From: Brevundimonas sp. EYE_349
GTDB lineage: Bacteria > Pseudomonadota > Alphaproteobacteria > Caulobacterales > Caulobacteraceae
Assembly: GCF_023147505.1 (NCBI RefSeq)
Contig: NZ_JAHXPB010000006.1
Span: forward strand, 1 to 64,000
Direction: 5' to 3'
Length of the DNA stretch: 64,000 nucleotides
Position 1 is the first letter of the stretch, and each line of letters starts with the position of its first letter. Shown here piece after piece: positions 35,856 through 45,718 of this stretch. Position numbers and translations under genes: made by a program. The notes beneath the pieces are model-generated. The model saw only the letters and a list, made by a program, of their open reading frames with translations. It had not been told where the DNA came from and ran no database searches.

Positions 35856-38011
35856 CCTTTCCCGACTTCGGCAAGATCGCCCTGGACCTCGGCGCGACCG
35901 GGCAGGGGCCTGTCCGCGATCCATGGAAGACGCCCGAGGGGCTGACGGTCGAGACGGCCTATGGCCCGCAGGCGCTGGACGGGCTGGAGCAGCTTCACGG
36001 CCTGCCGGGGTTCGCCCCCTTCGTGCGCGGTCCCTATCCGACCATGTATGCGGGCAATCCGTGGACGATCCGGCAATATGCGGGCTTCTCGACCGCCGAG
36101 GAATCCAACGCCTTCTATCGCCGCAACCTGGCCGCGGGGCAGAAGGGCCTGTCCATCGCCTTCGACCTGGCGACGCACAGAGGCTATGACAGCGACCACC
36201 CTCGGGTGAAGGGCGACGTCGGCATGGCGGGCGTGGCCATCGACAGCATCTATGACATGCGGACCCTGTTCGACGGGATACCGCTGGACCAGATGTCGGT
36301 GTCGATGACGATGAACGGGGCGGTGCTGCCGATCCTGGCGCTCTATGTCGTCGCCGCCGAGGAGCAGGGCGTCGATCACGCCAAGCTGACCGGGACCATT
36401 CAGAACGACATTCTGAAGGAGTTCATGGTCCGCAATACCTACATCTATCCCCCCGAACCCTCGATGCGGATCATCGCCGACATCTTCGCCTGGACGGCGC
36501 AGGAGACGCCCAAGTTCAACAGCATCTCCATCTCCGGCTATCACATGCAGGAGGCGGGGGCGTCGGCGGATATCGAACTGGCCTACACCCTGGCGGATGG
36601 GATCGAATATCTGCGGGCCGGCGTCGCGGCGGGCATGCCCATCGACCGGTTCGCGCCGCGTCTCAGCTTCTTCTGGGCCATCGGCATGAACTATTTCATG
36701 GAGGTGGCCAAGATGCGGGCCGGTCGCCTGCTGTGGGCCGAGGCGGTGAAGCGCGAAGGCGGGGAAAACCCCAAGAGCCTGTCGCTGCGGGCCCACTGTC
36801 AGACTTCAGGCTGGTCGCTGGCGGCGCAGGACGTGTTCAACAATGTGCCGCGCACCATGGTCGAGGCCATGGCGGCGGCCGGCGGTCAGACGCAGAGCCT
36901 GCACACCAATGCGTTGGACGAGGCCCTGGCCCTGCCGACCGACTTCTCGGCTCGGATCGCGCGCAATACGCAAATCCTGCTGCAGCAGGAGACGGGGCTG
37001 ACGCGGGTCATCGACCCGTGGGGCGGCAGCTATTATGTCGAGCGGCTGACGCACGAACTGGCGCAGCGAGCGCGCGCCCACATGGCCGAGGTCGAGGCGC
37101 TGGGCGGCATGGCCAAGGCCATCGAGGCGGGCATTCCCAAGCTGCGGATCGAGGAGTCCGCCGCCAAGACTCAGGCCCGGATCGACACCGGCCAGCAGAC
37201 CGTGGTGGGGGTGAACAAATATCTGAACGCCGTCGTCGACGACATTCCGATGCTGAAGGTCGATAACGCCGCCGTTCTGGCCGCCCAGATCGACAAGCTG
37301 AAACGCCTGCGGGCCGAGCGGGATCAGACGGCGACCGATGCGGCGCTTCAGGCCCTGACCAATGGCGCGCGGGGGAAGGCCAACCTGCTGGAGCTGGCGG
37401 TTCAGGCCGCGCGCGCCAAGGCGACGGTGGGCGAGATTTCGGATGCGCTGGAGGCGGCCTTCGGGCGTCACGTGGCGACGGTCCAGACAGTTTCGGGCGT
37501 TTACGCCAAGGAGGCGGGACGTGACCCGCGCTTCGCCCGCGCCCGCGACATGGTGGCGACCTTTGTGGAGAACGACGGCGGCCCGCCGCGCATCCTGATC
37601 GCCAAGCTGGGCCAGGACGGCCATGACCGGGGCCAGAAGGTGGTCGCCACCGGATATGGCGATCTGGGCTTCGACGTCACGGCGGGCAGCCTGTTCCAGA
37701 CCCCGGCCGAGGCCGCGCGCGATGCGGTGGAGAAGGGCGTCCATGCGGTCGGCGCCTCGTCGCTGGCGGCGGGGCATCTGACGCTGGTTCCGGAACTGAA
37801 GGCCGAGCTGGAGCGGCTGGGGCGACCGGACATCATGATCGTGGTGGGGGGCGTCATCCCGCCCTCGGACGTCCAGCCGCTGCTGGATATGGGCGCGGCG
37901 GCCGTCTATCCGCCCGGCTCGGCCATTGCGGACACCGCGGTCGACCTGATCGAGAAACTGAACCAGCGCCTGGGTTACGCCCAGCCCGCGCCCAACAAGG
38001 ACAAGCCATGA
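35852..38011 (+). CDS. mutB: methylmalonyl-CoA mutase large (catalytic) subunit
   Basis: A 719-residue adenosylcobalamin enzyme that isomerises methylmalonyl-CoA to succinyl-CoA. The barrel shows [40 protein letters not shown] and [13 protein letters not shown]. The C-terminal cobalamin domain has the base-off motif DGHDRG in [13 protein letters not shown], followed by the GGVIPPSD loop. It overlaps mutA by four bases (ATGA) and mce by four bases. No meaB-type chaperone gene is present in the window. Confidence 0.97.
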   Translation: MTFPDFGKIALDLGATGQGPVRDPWKTPEGLTVETAYGPQALDGLEQLHGLPGFAPFVRGPYPTMYAGNPWTIRQYAGFSTAEESNAFYRRNLAAGQKGLSIAFDLATHRGYDSDHPRVKGDVGMAGVAIDSIYDMRTLFDGIPLDQMSVSMTMNGAVLPILALYVVAAEEQGVDHAKLTGTIQNDILKEFMVRNTYIYPPEPSMRIIADIFAWTAQETPKFNSISISGYHMQEAGASADIELAYTLADGIEYLRAGVAAGMPIDRFAPRLSFFWAIGMNYFMEVAKMRAGRLLWAEAVKREGGENPKSLSLRAHCQTSGWSLAAQDVFNNVPRTMVEAMAAAGGQTQSLHTNALDEALALPTDFSARIARNTQILLQQETGLTRVIDPWGGSYYVERLTHELAQRARAHMAEVEALGGMAKAIEAGIPKLRIEESAAKTQARIDTGQQTVVGVNKYLNAVVDDIPMLKVDNAAVLAAQIDKLKRLRAERDQTATDAALQALTNGARGKANLLELAVQAARAKATVGEISDALEAAFGRHVATVQTVSGVYAKEAGRDPRFARARDMVATFVENDGGPPRILIAKLGQDGHDRGQKVVATGYGDLGFDVTAGSLFQTPAEAARDAVEKGVHAVGASSLAAGHLTLVPELKAELERLGRPDIMIVVGGVIPPSDVQPLLDMGAAAVYPPGSAIADTAVDLIEKLNQRLGYAQPAPNKDKP

Positions 38012-38430
38012 TCGGCGCCCTGAACCACGTCGGCGTGGCGACGCCCTCAATCGCGGACTCGATCAGGCTGTATCGGGACGTGCTGGGCGCGACGAAGATC
38101 GGCGAGCCGTTCGATCTGCCGGCCCAGGGGGTGAAGGTCTGTTTCGTCAATACGCCGACGGCCCAGATCGAGTTGATCGAACCCTATGACGAGACCAGTC
38201 CCATAGTCGGCTTCCTGGCCAACAACCCCAAGGGCGGCCAGCACCACGTCTGTTTCGAGGTCGCCGACATCCACGCCGCCGTCGCCGAGATGCGCGCAAA
38301 GGGCGTGACCATCCTGGGCACGGGCGAGCCGCGCATCGGGGCGCACGGGACGCCGGTGGTGTTCCTGCATCCGCGCGACATGGGCGGGGTGCTGATCGAG
38401 CTGATGGAGACGCCGAAAGGCGATCACTGA
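38008..38430 (+). CDS. mce: methylmalonyl-CoA epimerase
   Basis: A 140-residue vicinal-oxygen-chelate protein that interconverts the (S) and (R) forms between PccAB and MutAB. Metal ligands are visible in [18 protein letters not shown] and VLIELME. Four-base overlap with mutB; last gene of the operon. Confidence 0.93.
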   Translation: MIGALNHVGVATPSIADSIRLYRDVLGATKIGEPFDLPAQGVKVCFVNTPTAQIELIEPYDETSPIVGFLANNPKGGQHHVCFEVADIHAAVAEMRAKGVTILGTGEPRIGAHGTPVVFLHPRDMGGVLIELMETPKGDH

Positions 38431-38490
38431 GCGCGCCAAGCGGAGCCTTTCAGGCGGTTCGCTCGTTGATGGCGAAACAGAGGACATGAC

Positions 38491-39405
38491 ATGATGTCGC
38501 ATCGCCTGACCGCATTCGTCGCCATCGCCGCCCTGACCGGCGCGGCCGCCTGTTCGCAGCCGGCGCCCGAGCAGCCGACCGCCCCGGCCGAGCCGCAACC
38601 GGCCCAGACCTCGACCGCGCCATCGGTCGGCTACGCCTGCGAAAGCGGGGCGACCCTGCAGGTGCAATACGCCGACAGCGACAGCGCGCAACTGACCTAT
38701 CAGAACCAGGCCTACGCCCTGCGCTCCGTGCAGTCGGCCAGCGGCGCCCGCTATGTCGGCGCGGGCATGGAGTGGTGGACGGCGACCCGCGACGGCCAGG
38801 AGAGCGGCACGTTGAGCCGGTTGGGGCCGGACGGGACGACGGGGGTGGCGGTGCTGGAACGCTGCTCGCGGCCGATCCCCGGCGCCGACCTGACGCCGGG
38901 ACCGATGCCGACGCCCGCCCAGACGCCCACGCCGGCGCCCGGCGGCGTCCTGCCGGCCGCGATGCCTTGCAAGGGGCCGCAGCTGAAGCTGGCGGCCGGC
39001 GACGGCGACGCGGGAATGGGCAACCGGGTGCGCAACTTCAGCCTTCAGAATATCGGCGCCCAGGCCTGCAGCCTGACCGGCTATCCGACCGTGACCCTGC
39101 AGGACGGCCGCGGACGCACCCTGTCGTCGATCCGCGCGGAACAGAGCCCTGGCAGCTATTTCCGTCAGGGCCAGGCCCCGACGCCGGTCGAACTGGCGCC
39201 CCAGGCCAAGGCCTGGTTTGAATTGTCGTGGAACGTCATGCCCGACGAGACAATGCAGAAGACTTGTCCCGAGGCGGCGACGCTGAAGCTGACGGCGCCC
39301 AGCGACACCGCCGCCGTCAGCCTGCCCTTCACCTTCAGTCCGTGCGGCGGACGCATCCGCGTCAGCCCGATCCGGGCCGAGGCCAACCCGCCGCCGACGA
39401 CCTGA
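38491..39405 (+). CDS. predicted lipoprotein with MliC-like and DUF4232 domains
   Basis: A 304-residue envelope protein. A lipoprotein-like signal (LTAFVAIAALTGAAAC) is followed by a low-complexity Pro/Ala linker. The first domain (about 48-130) matches MliC lysozyme-inhibitor proteins: YACESGATLQVQY, AYALRSVQSASGARYV, then MEWWT. After a second PTP-rich linker, the C-terminal half (about 155-295) looks like DUF4232, with VRNFSLQNIGAQACSLTGYP. ATGATG gives two possible starts three bases apart. It may protect against host or predator lysozyme; this is inference. Confidence 0.7.
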   Translation: MMSHRLTAFVAIAALTGAAACSQPAPEQPTAPAEPQPAQTSTAPSVGYACESGATLQVQYADSDSAQLTYQNQAYALRSVQSASGARYVGAGMEWWTATRDGQESGTLSRLGPDGTTGVAVLERCSRPIPGADLTPGPMPTPAQTPTPAPGGVLPAAMPCKGPQLKLAAGDGDAGMGNRVRNFSLQNIGAQACSLTGYPTVTLQDGRGRTLSSIRAEQSPGSYFRQGQAPTPVELAPQAKAWFELSWNVMPDETMQKTCPEAATLKLTAPSDTAAVSLPFTFSPCGGRIRVSPIRAEANPPPTT

Positions 39406-39447
39406 GGCGGGTGGAAACAGATCGAAAATCGGCGTAGGTCGCGACCC

Positions 39448-40638
39448 ATGACCCAGACCTTCTACGACCGCGTCGCCGGCGAACTGACAGACATCGAGGC
39501 GCAGGGGCTGACCAAGCCCGAACGGGTGATCGCCTCGCGTCAGGGGCCGATGATCCAGGTCGCGGGGCGCGACGTGCTGAACTTCTGCGCCAACAACTAT
39601 CTGGGCCTGGCGGGCGACGCGCGTGTCGCCGAGGCGGGGATCGCGGCGCAGCAGAAGTGGGGGGCGGGAACGGCCTCGGTCCGCTTCATCTGCGGCACGC
39701 TGGAGATCCATAAGGAGCTTGAGGCCGCTATCGCGGGCTATCTCGGGTTCGAGGACGCCATCCTGTTCGCCGCCGCCTTCGACGCCAACGGCGGCCTGTT
39801 CGAACCCCTGCTGGGCGAGAACGACGCCATCGTCTCGGACAGCCTGAACCACGCCTCCATCATCGACGGCGTTCGGCTGTGCAAGGCCAAGCGGTATCGG
39901 TTCGCCAACTCGGACATGGACGAGTTGGAGGCGCGGCTGAAGGTGGCACGGGCGGCGGGTGCGCGCGACATCATCATCGCCACCGACGGCGCCTTCTCGA
40001 TGGACGGCTATATCGCCAAGCTGAAGGACATCCGCGCGCTGGCCGACAAGTACGAGGCCCTGATCATGGTGGACGACTGCCATGCGACCGGCTTCCTGGG
40101 TCCCAAGGGACGCGGATCGTTCGCCCATCACGGGGTCGAGGTGGACTTCGTGACCGGCACCTTTGGCAAGGCGCTGGGCGGGGCCATGGGCGGCTTCATC
40201 TGCGCCAGGAAGTCGGTGGTCGAACTGCTGAAACAACGCGCGCGGCCCTATCTGTTCTCAAACGCCCTGGCGCCGGCTGTCTGCGGGTCGAGCCTTGAGG
40301 CGATCCGCATCGCGCAAGGCGAGGAAGGCGACGCCCTGCGCACCCGCCTGTCGGCCAACGCCCATCGCTATCGCGGCGCGATGGCGGACGCGGGCTTCAC
40401 CCTGCTGGACGGCGAACATCCGATCATTCCGGTCATGCTGGGCGACGCCAAACTGGCGCAGGACTTCGCGGCGCGCGCGCTGGAGCTGGGCGTCTATGTG
40501 ATCGGATTCAGCTTCCCGGTGGTGCCGCGCGGCCAGGCCCGCATCCGCACCCAGATGTCGGCGGCGCACACGTTTGACCAGATCGACCGGACGGTGGAGG
40601 CGTTCACGACAGCGGGACGGGAATTGGGCGTGATCTGA
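39448..40638 (+). CDS. kbl: glycine C-acetyltransferase (2-amino-3-ketobutyrate CoA ligase)
   Basis: A 396-residue PLP enzyme of the alpha-oxoamine synthase family. It cleaves 2-amino-3-ketobutyrate with CoA to glycine and acetyl-CoA. Diagnostic parts are NFCANNYLGLAGD, the Schiff-base lysine in TGTFGKALGGAMGG and the C-terminal FPVVPRGQARIRTQMSAAHT, all standard for Kbl. It directly abuts the barstar-like gene, and tdh follows. Confidence 0.95.
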   Translation: MTQTFYDRVAGELTDIEAQGLTKPERVIASRQGPMIQVAGRDVLNFCANNYLGLAGDARVAEAGIAAQQKWGAGTASVRFICGTLEIHKELEAAIAGYLGFEDAILFAAAFDANGGLFEPLLGENDAIVSDSLNHASIIDGVRLCKAKRYRFANSDMDELEARLKVARAAGARDIIIATDGAFSMDGYIAKLKDIRALADKYEALIMVDDCHATGFLGPKGRGSFAHHGVEVDFVTGTFGKALGGAMGGFICARKSVVELLKQRARPYLFSNALAPAVCGSSLEAIRIAQGEEGDALRTRLSANAHRYRGAMADAGFTLLDGEHPIIPVMLGDAKLAQDFAARALELGVYVIGFSFPVVPRGQARIRTQMSAAHTFDQIDRTVEAFTTAGRELGVI

Positions 40639-40959
40639 ATGGAAGCGCCGGCGCATCTCGTTCGCATCGACGGGCGCACGATCCTGAGCCGCGCGGACTT
40701 CTACGCCGCCGTGGACAAGGTGGAAGGGACGCCAGACTGGATCGGTCATAACCTGGACGCCTTGTTCGACGTTCTTGTGGCGATCTGGCCCAAGCCGACG
40801 ACGCTGGAGTGGACTTATGCGACAGCTTCGGCGACGGCGATGGGCGCCGACTTCGATATTCTGACCGGCGTTCTGCGGGATGCCGAAAACGAGCCCCGAT
40901 CCCGCTTCACCTTTCGCGCCTTCGATGGCGAGGCCGGACCGGCTGACAAAGACTTTTAA
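40639..40959 (+). CDS. barstar-family protein (predicted ribonuclease inhibitor fold)
   Basis: A 106-residue acidic cytoplasmic protein. The core PDWIGHNLDALFDVL (32-46) aligns with the barnase-binding helix of barstar: W34 at Y29, G36, N38, D40 at D35, F43 at W38 and D44 at D39. The LEW segment that follows also fits. Both catalytic-site-blocking aspartates are kept. Its ATG begins immediately after the kbl stop and tdh follows 12 bases later. No barnase-like gene is seen. A second role for the fold is possible. Confidence 0.8.
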   Translation: MEAPAHLVRIDGRTILSRADFYAAVDKVEGTPDWIGHNLDALFDVLVAIWPKPTTLEWTYATASATAMGADFDILTGVLRDAENEPRSRFTFRAFDGEAGPADKDF

Positions 40960-40971
40960 GGAGACGCCTTC

Positions 40972-42024
40972 ATGTCGGAAACAATGAAAGCCCTGGCCAA
41001 GACCACGCCCGGCATCGGCCTGGAGCTGATCGACGCGCCAGTGCCCGAGGCGGGGCCGGAGGACGTGCTGATCCGTGTGCACCGCACGGCCGTCTGCGGA
41101 ACCGACATCCACATCTGGAACTGGGACGAGTGGTCCCAGAAGAACGTCCCGACCCCGATGATCACCGGCCACGAGTTCGCCGGCGAGATCGTCGCCATCG
41201 GCAAGGAGGTGGATCGTCCCCTCAAGATCGGTCAGCGCGTCTCGGCCGAGGGGCATGTCATCGACTTGAACTCCGAAGCCGCCCGCGCCGGGCATTTCCA
41301 TCTGGACCCGAAGACGCGCGGCATCGGCGTGAACCGCCAGGGCGCCTTCGCCGAGTTCGTGGTGGCCCCGGCCTTCAACGTGATCGAACTGCCCGACGAG
41401 GTGCCCTATGAGATCGGCTCGATCCTGGACCCGTTCGGCAATGCGGTTCACACCGCCCAGCAGTTCGATCTGCTGGGCGAGGACGTGCTGGTCACCGGCG
41501 CCGGTCCCATCGGCATGATGGCCGCCGCCGTGGCGCGTCACGCGGGCGCCCGCACCGTGGTGCTGACCGACATCAACGACTTCCGGCTGGACCTGGCGCA
41601 GAAGGTGGCGCCGGGCGTCCGCACCGTGAACACCACAAAGGAAGACATCCACGACGTCATGAAGGAACTGGGCCTGAAGGTCGGGTTCGACGTGGCGCTG
41701 GAGATGTCGGGATCGCCGGTGGCCTTCAAACAGTGCGTCGACACCCTGATCATGGGCGGCGGCATGGCCATGCTGGGCATTCCCGGCAAGCCGATGGAGA
41801 CCGACTGGGGTGCGATCATCCTGAAGGCCCTTACGATCAAGGGCGTCTATGGGCGCGAGATGTTCACCACCTGGCGCAAGATGCTGGGCCTGCTGAAGGC
41901 CGGTCTGGACCTGAGTCCGCTGATCACGCATCGGCTGGGTTACGCCGACTACCGCGAAGGCTTCGAGGCCATGAGGTCGGGACAGTCGGGGAAGGTGGTG
42001 CTGGACTGGGATAAGGCGGCCTGA
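40972..42024 (+). CDS. tdh: L-threonine 3-dehydrogenase
   Basis: A 350-residue medium-chain dehydrogenase that oxidises threonine to 2-amino-3-ketobutyrate for Kbl. Catalytic-zinc residues are in place (C42 in VCGTDIHIW, H67-E68 in GHEFAGE) and so is the NAD fold (VTGAGPIGMMAA). All four cysteines of the structural-zinc lobe found in E. coli Tdh are replaced (by D98, S101, A104 and D112) with no change in length. ATG at 40972 after AGGAG. Confidence 0.93.
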   Translation: MSETMKALAKTTPGIGLELIDAPVPEAGPEDVLIRVHRTAVCGTDIHIWNWDEWSQKNVPTPMITGHEFAGEIVAIGKEVDRPLKIGQRVSAEGHVIDLNSEAARAGHFHLDPKTRGIGVNRQGAFAEFVVAPAFNVIELPDEVPYEIGSILDPFGNAVHTAQQFDLLGEDVLVTGAGPIGMMAAAVARHAGARTVVLTDINDFRLDLAQKVAPGVRTVNTTKEDIHDVMKELGLKVGFDVALEMSGSPVAFKQCVDTLIMGGGMAMLGIPGKPMETDWGAIILKALTIKGVYGREMFTTWRKMLGLLKAGLDLSPLITHRLGYADYREGFEAMRSGQSGKVVLDWDKAA

Positions 42025-42043
42025 AACGAGGACATTGAAGATT

Positions 42044-42073
42044 AAAGGGGCGGCCCGTCGGCCGCCCCTTTTT
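42044..42073. terminator. bidirectional terminator between tdh and a convergent TonB receptor
   Basis: A perfect stem AAAGGGGCGGCC/GGCCGCCCCTTT with a CGTC loop carries A-rich and T-rich flanks. It can end transcription in both directions and lies between the two convergent stops. Confidence 0.9.
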
Positions 42074-42078
42074 CGTGA

Positions 42079-44478
42079 TCAGTACCGCGCCCTGAGCGTG
42101 ATCCCAACCGTGCGTGGGTCGCCGGGGTTGCCGATGACCAGACCCGAGTTGCCAGACTGGACGCTGACGAACTGAAGATAGTCCTCGTCCAGCGCATTCT
42201 TGACCCAGACGAACGCCTCCCAGCCGTTCTCGGCGCGGAAACCGGCGCGCAGGTTGAGGATCGTATAGTCCTCGATCTCGGTGTAGCGCGAGACCGAGGC
42301 GTCGGAGTTGTAGGCGGAGCGGTAGCTGGCGTCGGCGCCGCCATAGAACTCGCCCGGCAAACCGAGGAAGCCGCCCGGACCGTGCAGTTCCCCACCGACC
42401 GACGCCGCCCAAGGCGAGACGCCGGGCAACGACTGGCCCGACAGGTCGCAGGCGACGGTGGTCGTGCCGATCCGCTCCAGCGGGCAGGGGCCGTTGGCGA
42501 AGGCGTCGTATTTCGCATCGGTCCAGGCGACATTGGCGTAAAGGTCGAGGTGCTGGTTCGGCCTGGCGAAGGCGTCCAGTTCGACGCCCTGGATCACCAC
42601 CTTGTCGGCGTTGGCCAGATAGCCGCGCAGGGCGCCGGGGCCGCTGTCGACCACATTGGCCTGATAGTCCTCCACATCCGTCCGATAGGCCGCCAGATTG
42701 GCGGTGAGGCGGCGGTCGAAGGCCTGGGTCTTCAGGCCCAGCTCGTAGGTGGTGACCACCTCAGGCTTGACCACGGCGTTGGTCAGGGACGGCTGGCCGT
42801 TCGGCAGATTGGGGATGCCGGCCATGTTGATGCCGCCCGACTTATAGCCCCGCGCGACGCTGGCGTAGGTCAGGACATCGTCGCTGAAATCGTAGGACAG
42901 CGAGACCTGGCCCGACAGGTCGTCGTCCGAAAGACTGGCTTCATAGGCCTGCGGGCGGGCGATGCCGTTGCGCCGGGAGATATAGGTGCTGTCCGTCGTC
43001 GCCAGGCCGCCGGTCGTGGTGGCGGCGTAGCGGCCCGACTTTTCCTCCTTGGTGTAGCGTAGGCCGGGGGTCAGGTGCAGCCGGTCGGTGATGTTCCAGG
43101 TCAGCTGGGCGAAGGCGGCGTAGGAATCCGTCTCGATGCGGCTGTCGTTGAAGACGGTGTAGCCGTCGAGCAAGCCGTCGGGCACGCGCTCCAAGGGCGC
43201 CCCGGCGACGCGCTGATAGGCGGGGATCAGCCAGTAGCTGGCGTCGCGGCCGTATTCGGTGACGCCGTGGGTCTCAACCGCCTGATGGAAGGCGTAGAGA
43301 CCCGCTGTCCAGTCGATGCGGTTGGCGCCGTTGGAAGACAGGCGCAGCTCCTGGCTCCACTGGTCCTGCCAGGACGGGTTGGCCGATTGGCGCGTGATGT
43401 CGAGGGCGGTGTAGTCGCGGTCATTCCTGGGTCCCCAGTCCCAGGACCGCCAGGCCGAGACCGAAGTCAGGGTGGCCCAGCCGAAGTCGTAATCGACGAT
43501 GGCCGAGACGCCCCGGTGGATCTGGTCCGCCTGGATCGCCCCGTCCACATCCGCAATCCGATCATACGGATTGGTGCTGGCGGGCCTATAGCCGCGGCCG
43601 GCGGCCAGGGCCGCGAAACGTTGATCGAGCGGCTTTTGCGTGTCGCCCACCCTGACATAGACCTGGGTGCAGCAGTCGGGCGTCAGGTCGGCGTAGTCGG
43701 CGAACAGGCGAACGCGGAGCTGGTCGGTGGGTTGGAAAAGAAGCTGGCCGCGCAGGCTGATCGACTGCTGGCCGTTCTGCTTCTGGCCGGTGGTCGCATT
43801 GTCCAGCACCCCGTCGCGCCGGGTGGAGACGACCGAGAAGCGGGCCGCCACCTTGTCGTTCACGATGGGCCCCGAGAAGGCCGCCTTGGCCTGGAGGAAG
43901 CCGTAGTCGCCGACGCTGAGTTCGGCGCGGCCTTCGGGGGTGAAGGACGGAGCCTGGGTGGTGATGTTCAGGGCGCCGGCGGTGGTGTTCTTGCCGAACA
44001 GGGTGCCCTGTGGGCCGCGCAGGATCTCGATCCGGTCCAGATCCACGAAATCCAGGGTCGCGGTGGCGGGACGGCCGTAATAGACCTGATCGACATAGAT
44101 GCCGACGCCCTGTTCCAGCCCGTCGTTGGCCAGGCCGTAGCTGGCGCCCAGGCCCCGGATGGTGATGGCGGTGTTGCGCGGGTTGGAGGTCAGCATCTGG
44201 ACGCTGGGGGCCAGTTGCGTCACCTGGCCGACGTTATAGGCGCCGGTGCGATCCAGAAGCTCCTCGTTCACCACGGTCAGGGCGATGGGCACGTCCTGCG
44301 CCCGCTCGTCCCGGCGGCGAGCGGTGACGACGATGTCGCCGACGCTGGCGACGCTGGGCGTGTTCACCTGGGGGGCGGCGGTCTCATCCGGCGCGGCGAT
44401 AGCGACGGCGGGCGCGGCCAGGCAGGCCAGGATCGCCGTGGCGGACAGCAGGCCTCGGGCGGTTGCGGATGTTCTCAT
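42079..44478 (-). CDS. TonB-dependent outer-membrane receptor
   Basis: A 799-residue receptor. It starts at the ATG at 44478, which follows a strong GGAGGGG site; an in-frame ATG 18 bases upstream is less likely. Sec signal to about residue 29 (LAAPAVAIAAP), TonB-box-like DIVVTARRR, plug with IEILRGPQGTLFGKNT, and a barrel ending ITLRARY. The ligand is unknown. About 100 bases upstream of the start hold no clear known operator. Confidence 0.9.
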   Translation of the reverse strand: MRTSATARGLLSATAILACLAAPAVAIAAPDETAAPQVNTPSVASVGDIVVTARRRDERAQDVPIALTVVNEELLDRTGAYNVGQVTQLAPSVQMLTSNPRNTAITIRGLGASYGLANDGLEQGVGIYVDQVYYGRPATATLDFVDLDRIEILRGPQGTLFGKNTTAGALNITTQAPSFTPEGRAELSVGDYGFLQAKAAFSGPIVNDKVAARFSVVSTRRDGVLDNATTGQKQNGQQSISLRGQLLFQPTDQLRVRLFADYADLTPDCCTQVYVRVGDTQKPLDQRFAALAAGRGYRPASTNPYDRIADVDGAIQADQIHRGVSAIVDYDFGWATLTSVSAWRSWDWGPRNDRDYTALDITRQSANPSWQDQWSQELRLSSNGANRIDWTAGLYAFHQAVETHGVTEYGRDASYWLIPAYQRVAGAPLERVPDGLLDGYTVFNDSRIETDSYAAFAQLTWNITDRLHLTPGLRYTKEEKSGRYAATTTGGLATTDSTYISRRNGIARPQAYEASLSDDDLSGQVSLSYDFSDDVLTYASVARGYKSGGINMAGIPNLPNGQPSLTNAVVKPEVVTTYELGLKTQAFDRRLTANLAAYRTDVEDYQANVVDSGPGALRGYLANADKVVIQGVELDAFARPNQHLDLYANVAWTDAKYDAFANGPCPLERIGTTTVACDLSGQSLPGVSPWAASVGGELHGPGGFLGLPGEFYGGADASYRSAYNSDASVSRYTEIEDYTILNLRAGFRAENGWEAFVWVKNALDEDYLQFVSVQSGNSGLVIGNPGDPRTVGITLRARY

Positions 44479-44579
44479 GGTCCCCTCCGGCGACATGACG
44501 CGCCGAGCGAGAAGAGGAGGGGCTTAAATCCTAGCGATCAAATGGGGATTTCTAACGCCAGTCGTGAGAACCGCTGAGG

Positions 44580-45602
44580 TCAGGCGGCAAGCAGATGTTT
44601 GATCAAGGCTTTTTCGAACCCCTTGGTGTCCGATCCGGGCAAGGTGGTGGCGATCTCGCCGCTTTCAAACAGGGCGAACACCTTGGGGTGGACGTAGGAG
44701 GCGCGGCAGACGGTGGGGGTGTTGCCCAAGAGGCCCGCGACGGCCTTGACGCAGACGGTGATCTTTCGCTTGGCGTCGGTGGGCGAGGTCGCCCCCTCCA
44801 TGTCGCGCAGCGCCCGCGCCGCCGAGACAGTGCCCGCCCAGGTGCGGAAATCCTTGGCCGAGAACTGCTCGCCCATCGCCTCGCGGATGTAGGCGTTCAC
44901 GTCGTCGGAATCGACGGGGCATAGCGTGCCGTCCGCCGCGCGATATTTGAACAGCTGCTGTCCCGGCAGGCCCTCCAACTCGCGCACCACGCGGGCCAGA
45001 CGGCGGTCCTTGACGCTGACGCTGTGGTCCTTGCCGCTCTTGCCGCGAAACTCGAACGTCAGGGCCGCGCCGTCCACGTCCAGGTGCCGCTTGTGCAGCG
45101 TGGTCAGGCCATAGCTGCGGTTCTGTTTGGCGTAGATGGAGTTGCCGACGCGGATCAGGGTGATCTCGAGCAGACGGACGGCGGTGGCCAGCACCTTGTC
45201 GCGACAAACGCCGCGCAGACCCAGATCGTGCTCGACCTTGTCACGCAATTTGGGCAGGGCGCGCGAGAAGGCCGGCAGCTTGTCGAACTTGTTCTCGGAC
45301 CGGGCCGTGCTCCAGTCGTTGTGATAGCGATACTGTTTGCGGCCCTTCACGTCGCGGCCGGTGGCCTGGATATGGCCGTTGGCCTTGGGGCAGATCCAGA
45401 CATCGGTCCAGGCGGGCGGAATGGCCAGGGCGCGGATGCGGGCCAAGGTCTTGGCGTCGGTGACAGTCTGGCCCTTGGCGTCCTTGTAGGACCAGCCCTT
45501 GCCCGCGCGGCGGCGGGTCAGGCCCGCGAACTCGTCGCTGCAATAGCTGAGGCCCTGGGGAACCTCGGCGGCGATGTCGAAAGCCTGCGATCCGTCGGCC
45601 AT
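44580..45602 (-). CDS. DNA topoisomerase IB (poxvirus-type)
   Basis: A 340-residue tyrosine-recombinase-fold enzyme that relaxes supercoils without ATP. Family features include IPPAWTDVWICPKANGHIQA, the R-K core (RVGNSIYAKQNRSYGLTTL), FRTWAGTVSAARAL and the tyrosine nucleophile in CRASYVHPKVF. Length is standard for the bacterial type. The stop lies about 100 bases from the divergent receptor promoter. Confidence 0.92.
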   Translation of the reverse strand: MADGSQAFDIAAEVPQGLSYCSDEFAGLTRRRAGKGWSYKDAKGQTVTDAKTLARIRALAIPPAWTDVWICPKANGHIQATGRDVKGRKQYRYHNDWSTARSENKFDKLPAFSRALPKLRDKVEHDLGLRGVCRDKVLATAVRLLEITLIRVGNSIYAKQNRSYGLTTLHKRHLDVDGAALTFEFRGKSGKDHSVSVKDRRLARVVRELEGLPGQQLFKYRAADGTLCPVDSDDVNAYIREAMGEQFSAKDFRTWAGTVSAARALRDMEGATSPTDAKRKITVCVKAVAGLLGNTPTVCRASYVHPKVFALFESGEIATTLPGSDTKGFEKALIKHLLAA

Positions 45603-45718
45603 CCGCCGCGTTTCCTTTTCATTGGTCTTTCAGCCGCTTGCCGAAGACGAGCGACGAACGCAGGGGCGAGGTCGTGAGTTCCGCTTGACCCCTGAGGCGC
45701 GGCGGGGGACGAGGCGGC

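Noticed and set aside
38047..40236. A 729-residue open frame on the minus strand across mce, the lipoprotein gene and kbl
   Set aside because: It lies antisense to three clear genes, has a repetitive Arg/Gly/Gln-rich composition typical of GC-rich shadow frames and no recognisable domain.
44526..44551. AAATCC/GGATTT inverted repeat upstream of the TonB receptor at 42079-44478
   Set aside because: Only six-base arms with a 14-base gap; too weak to call without conservation.
44599..44606. TTGATCAA near the end of the topoisomerase gene
   Set aside because: Resembles an FNR half-site pair but lacks the four-base spacer and lies inside a coding region.
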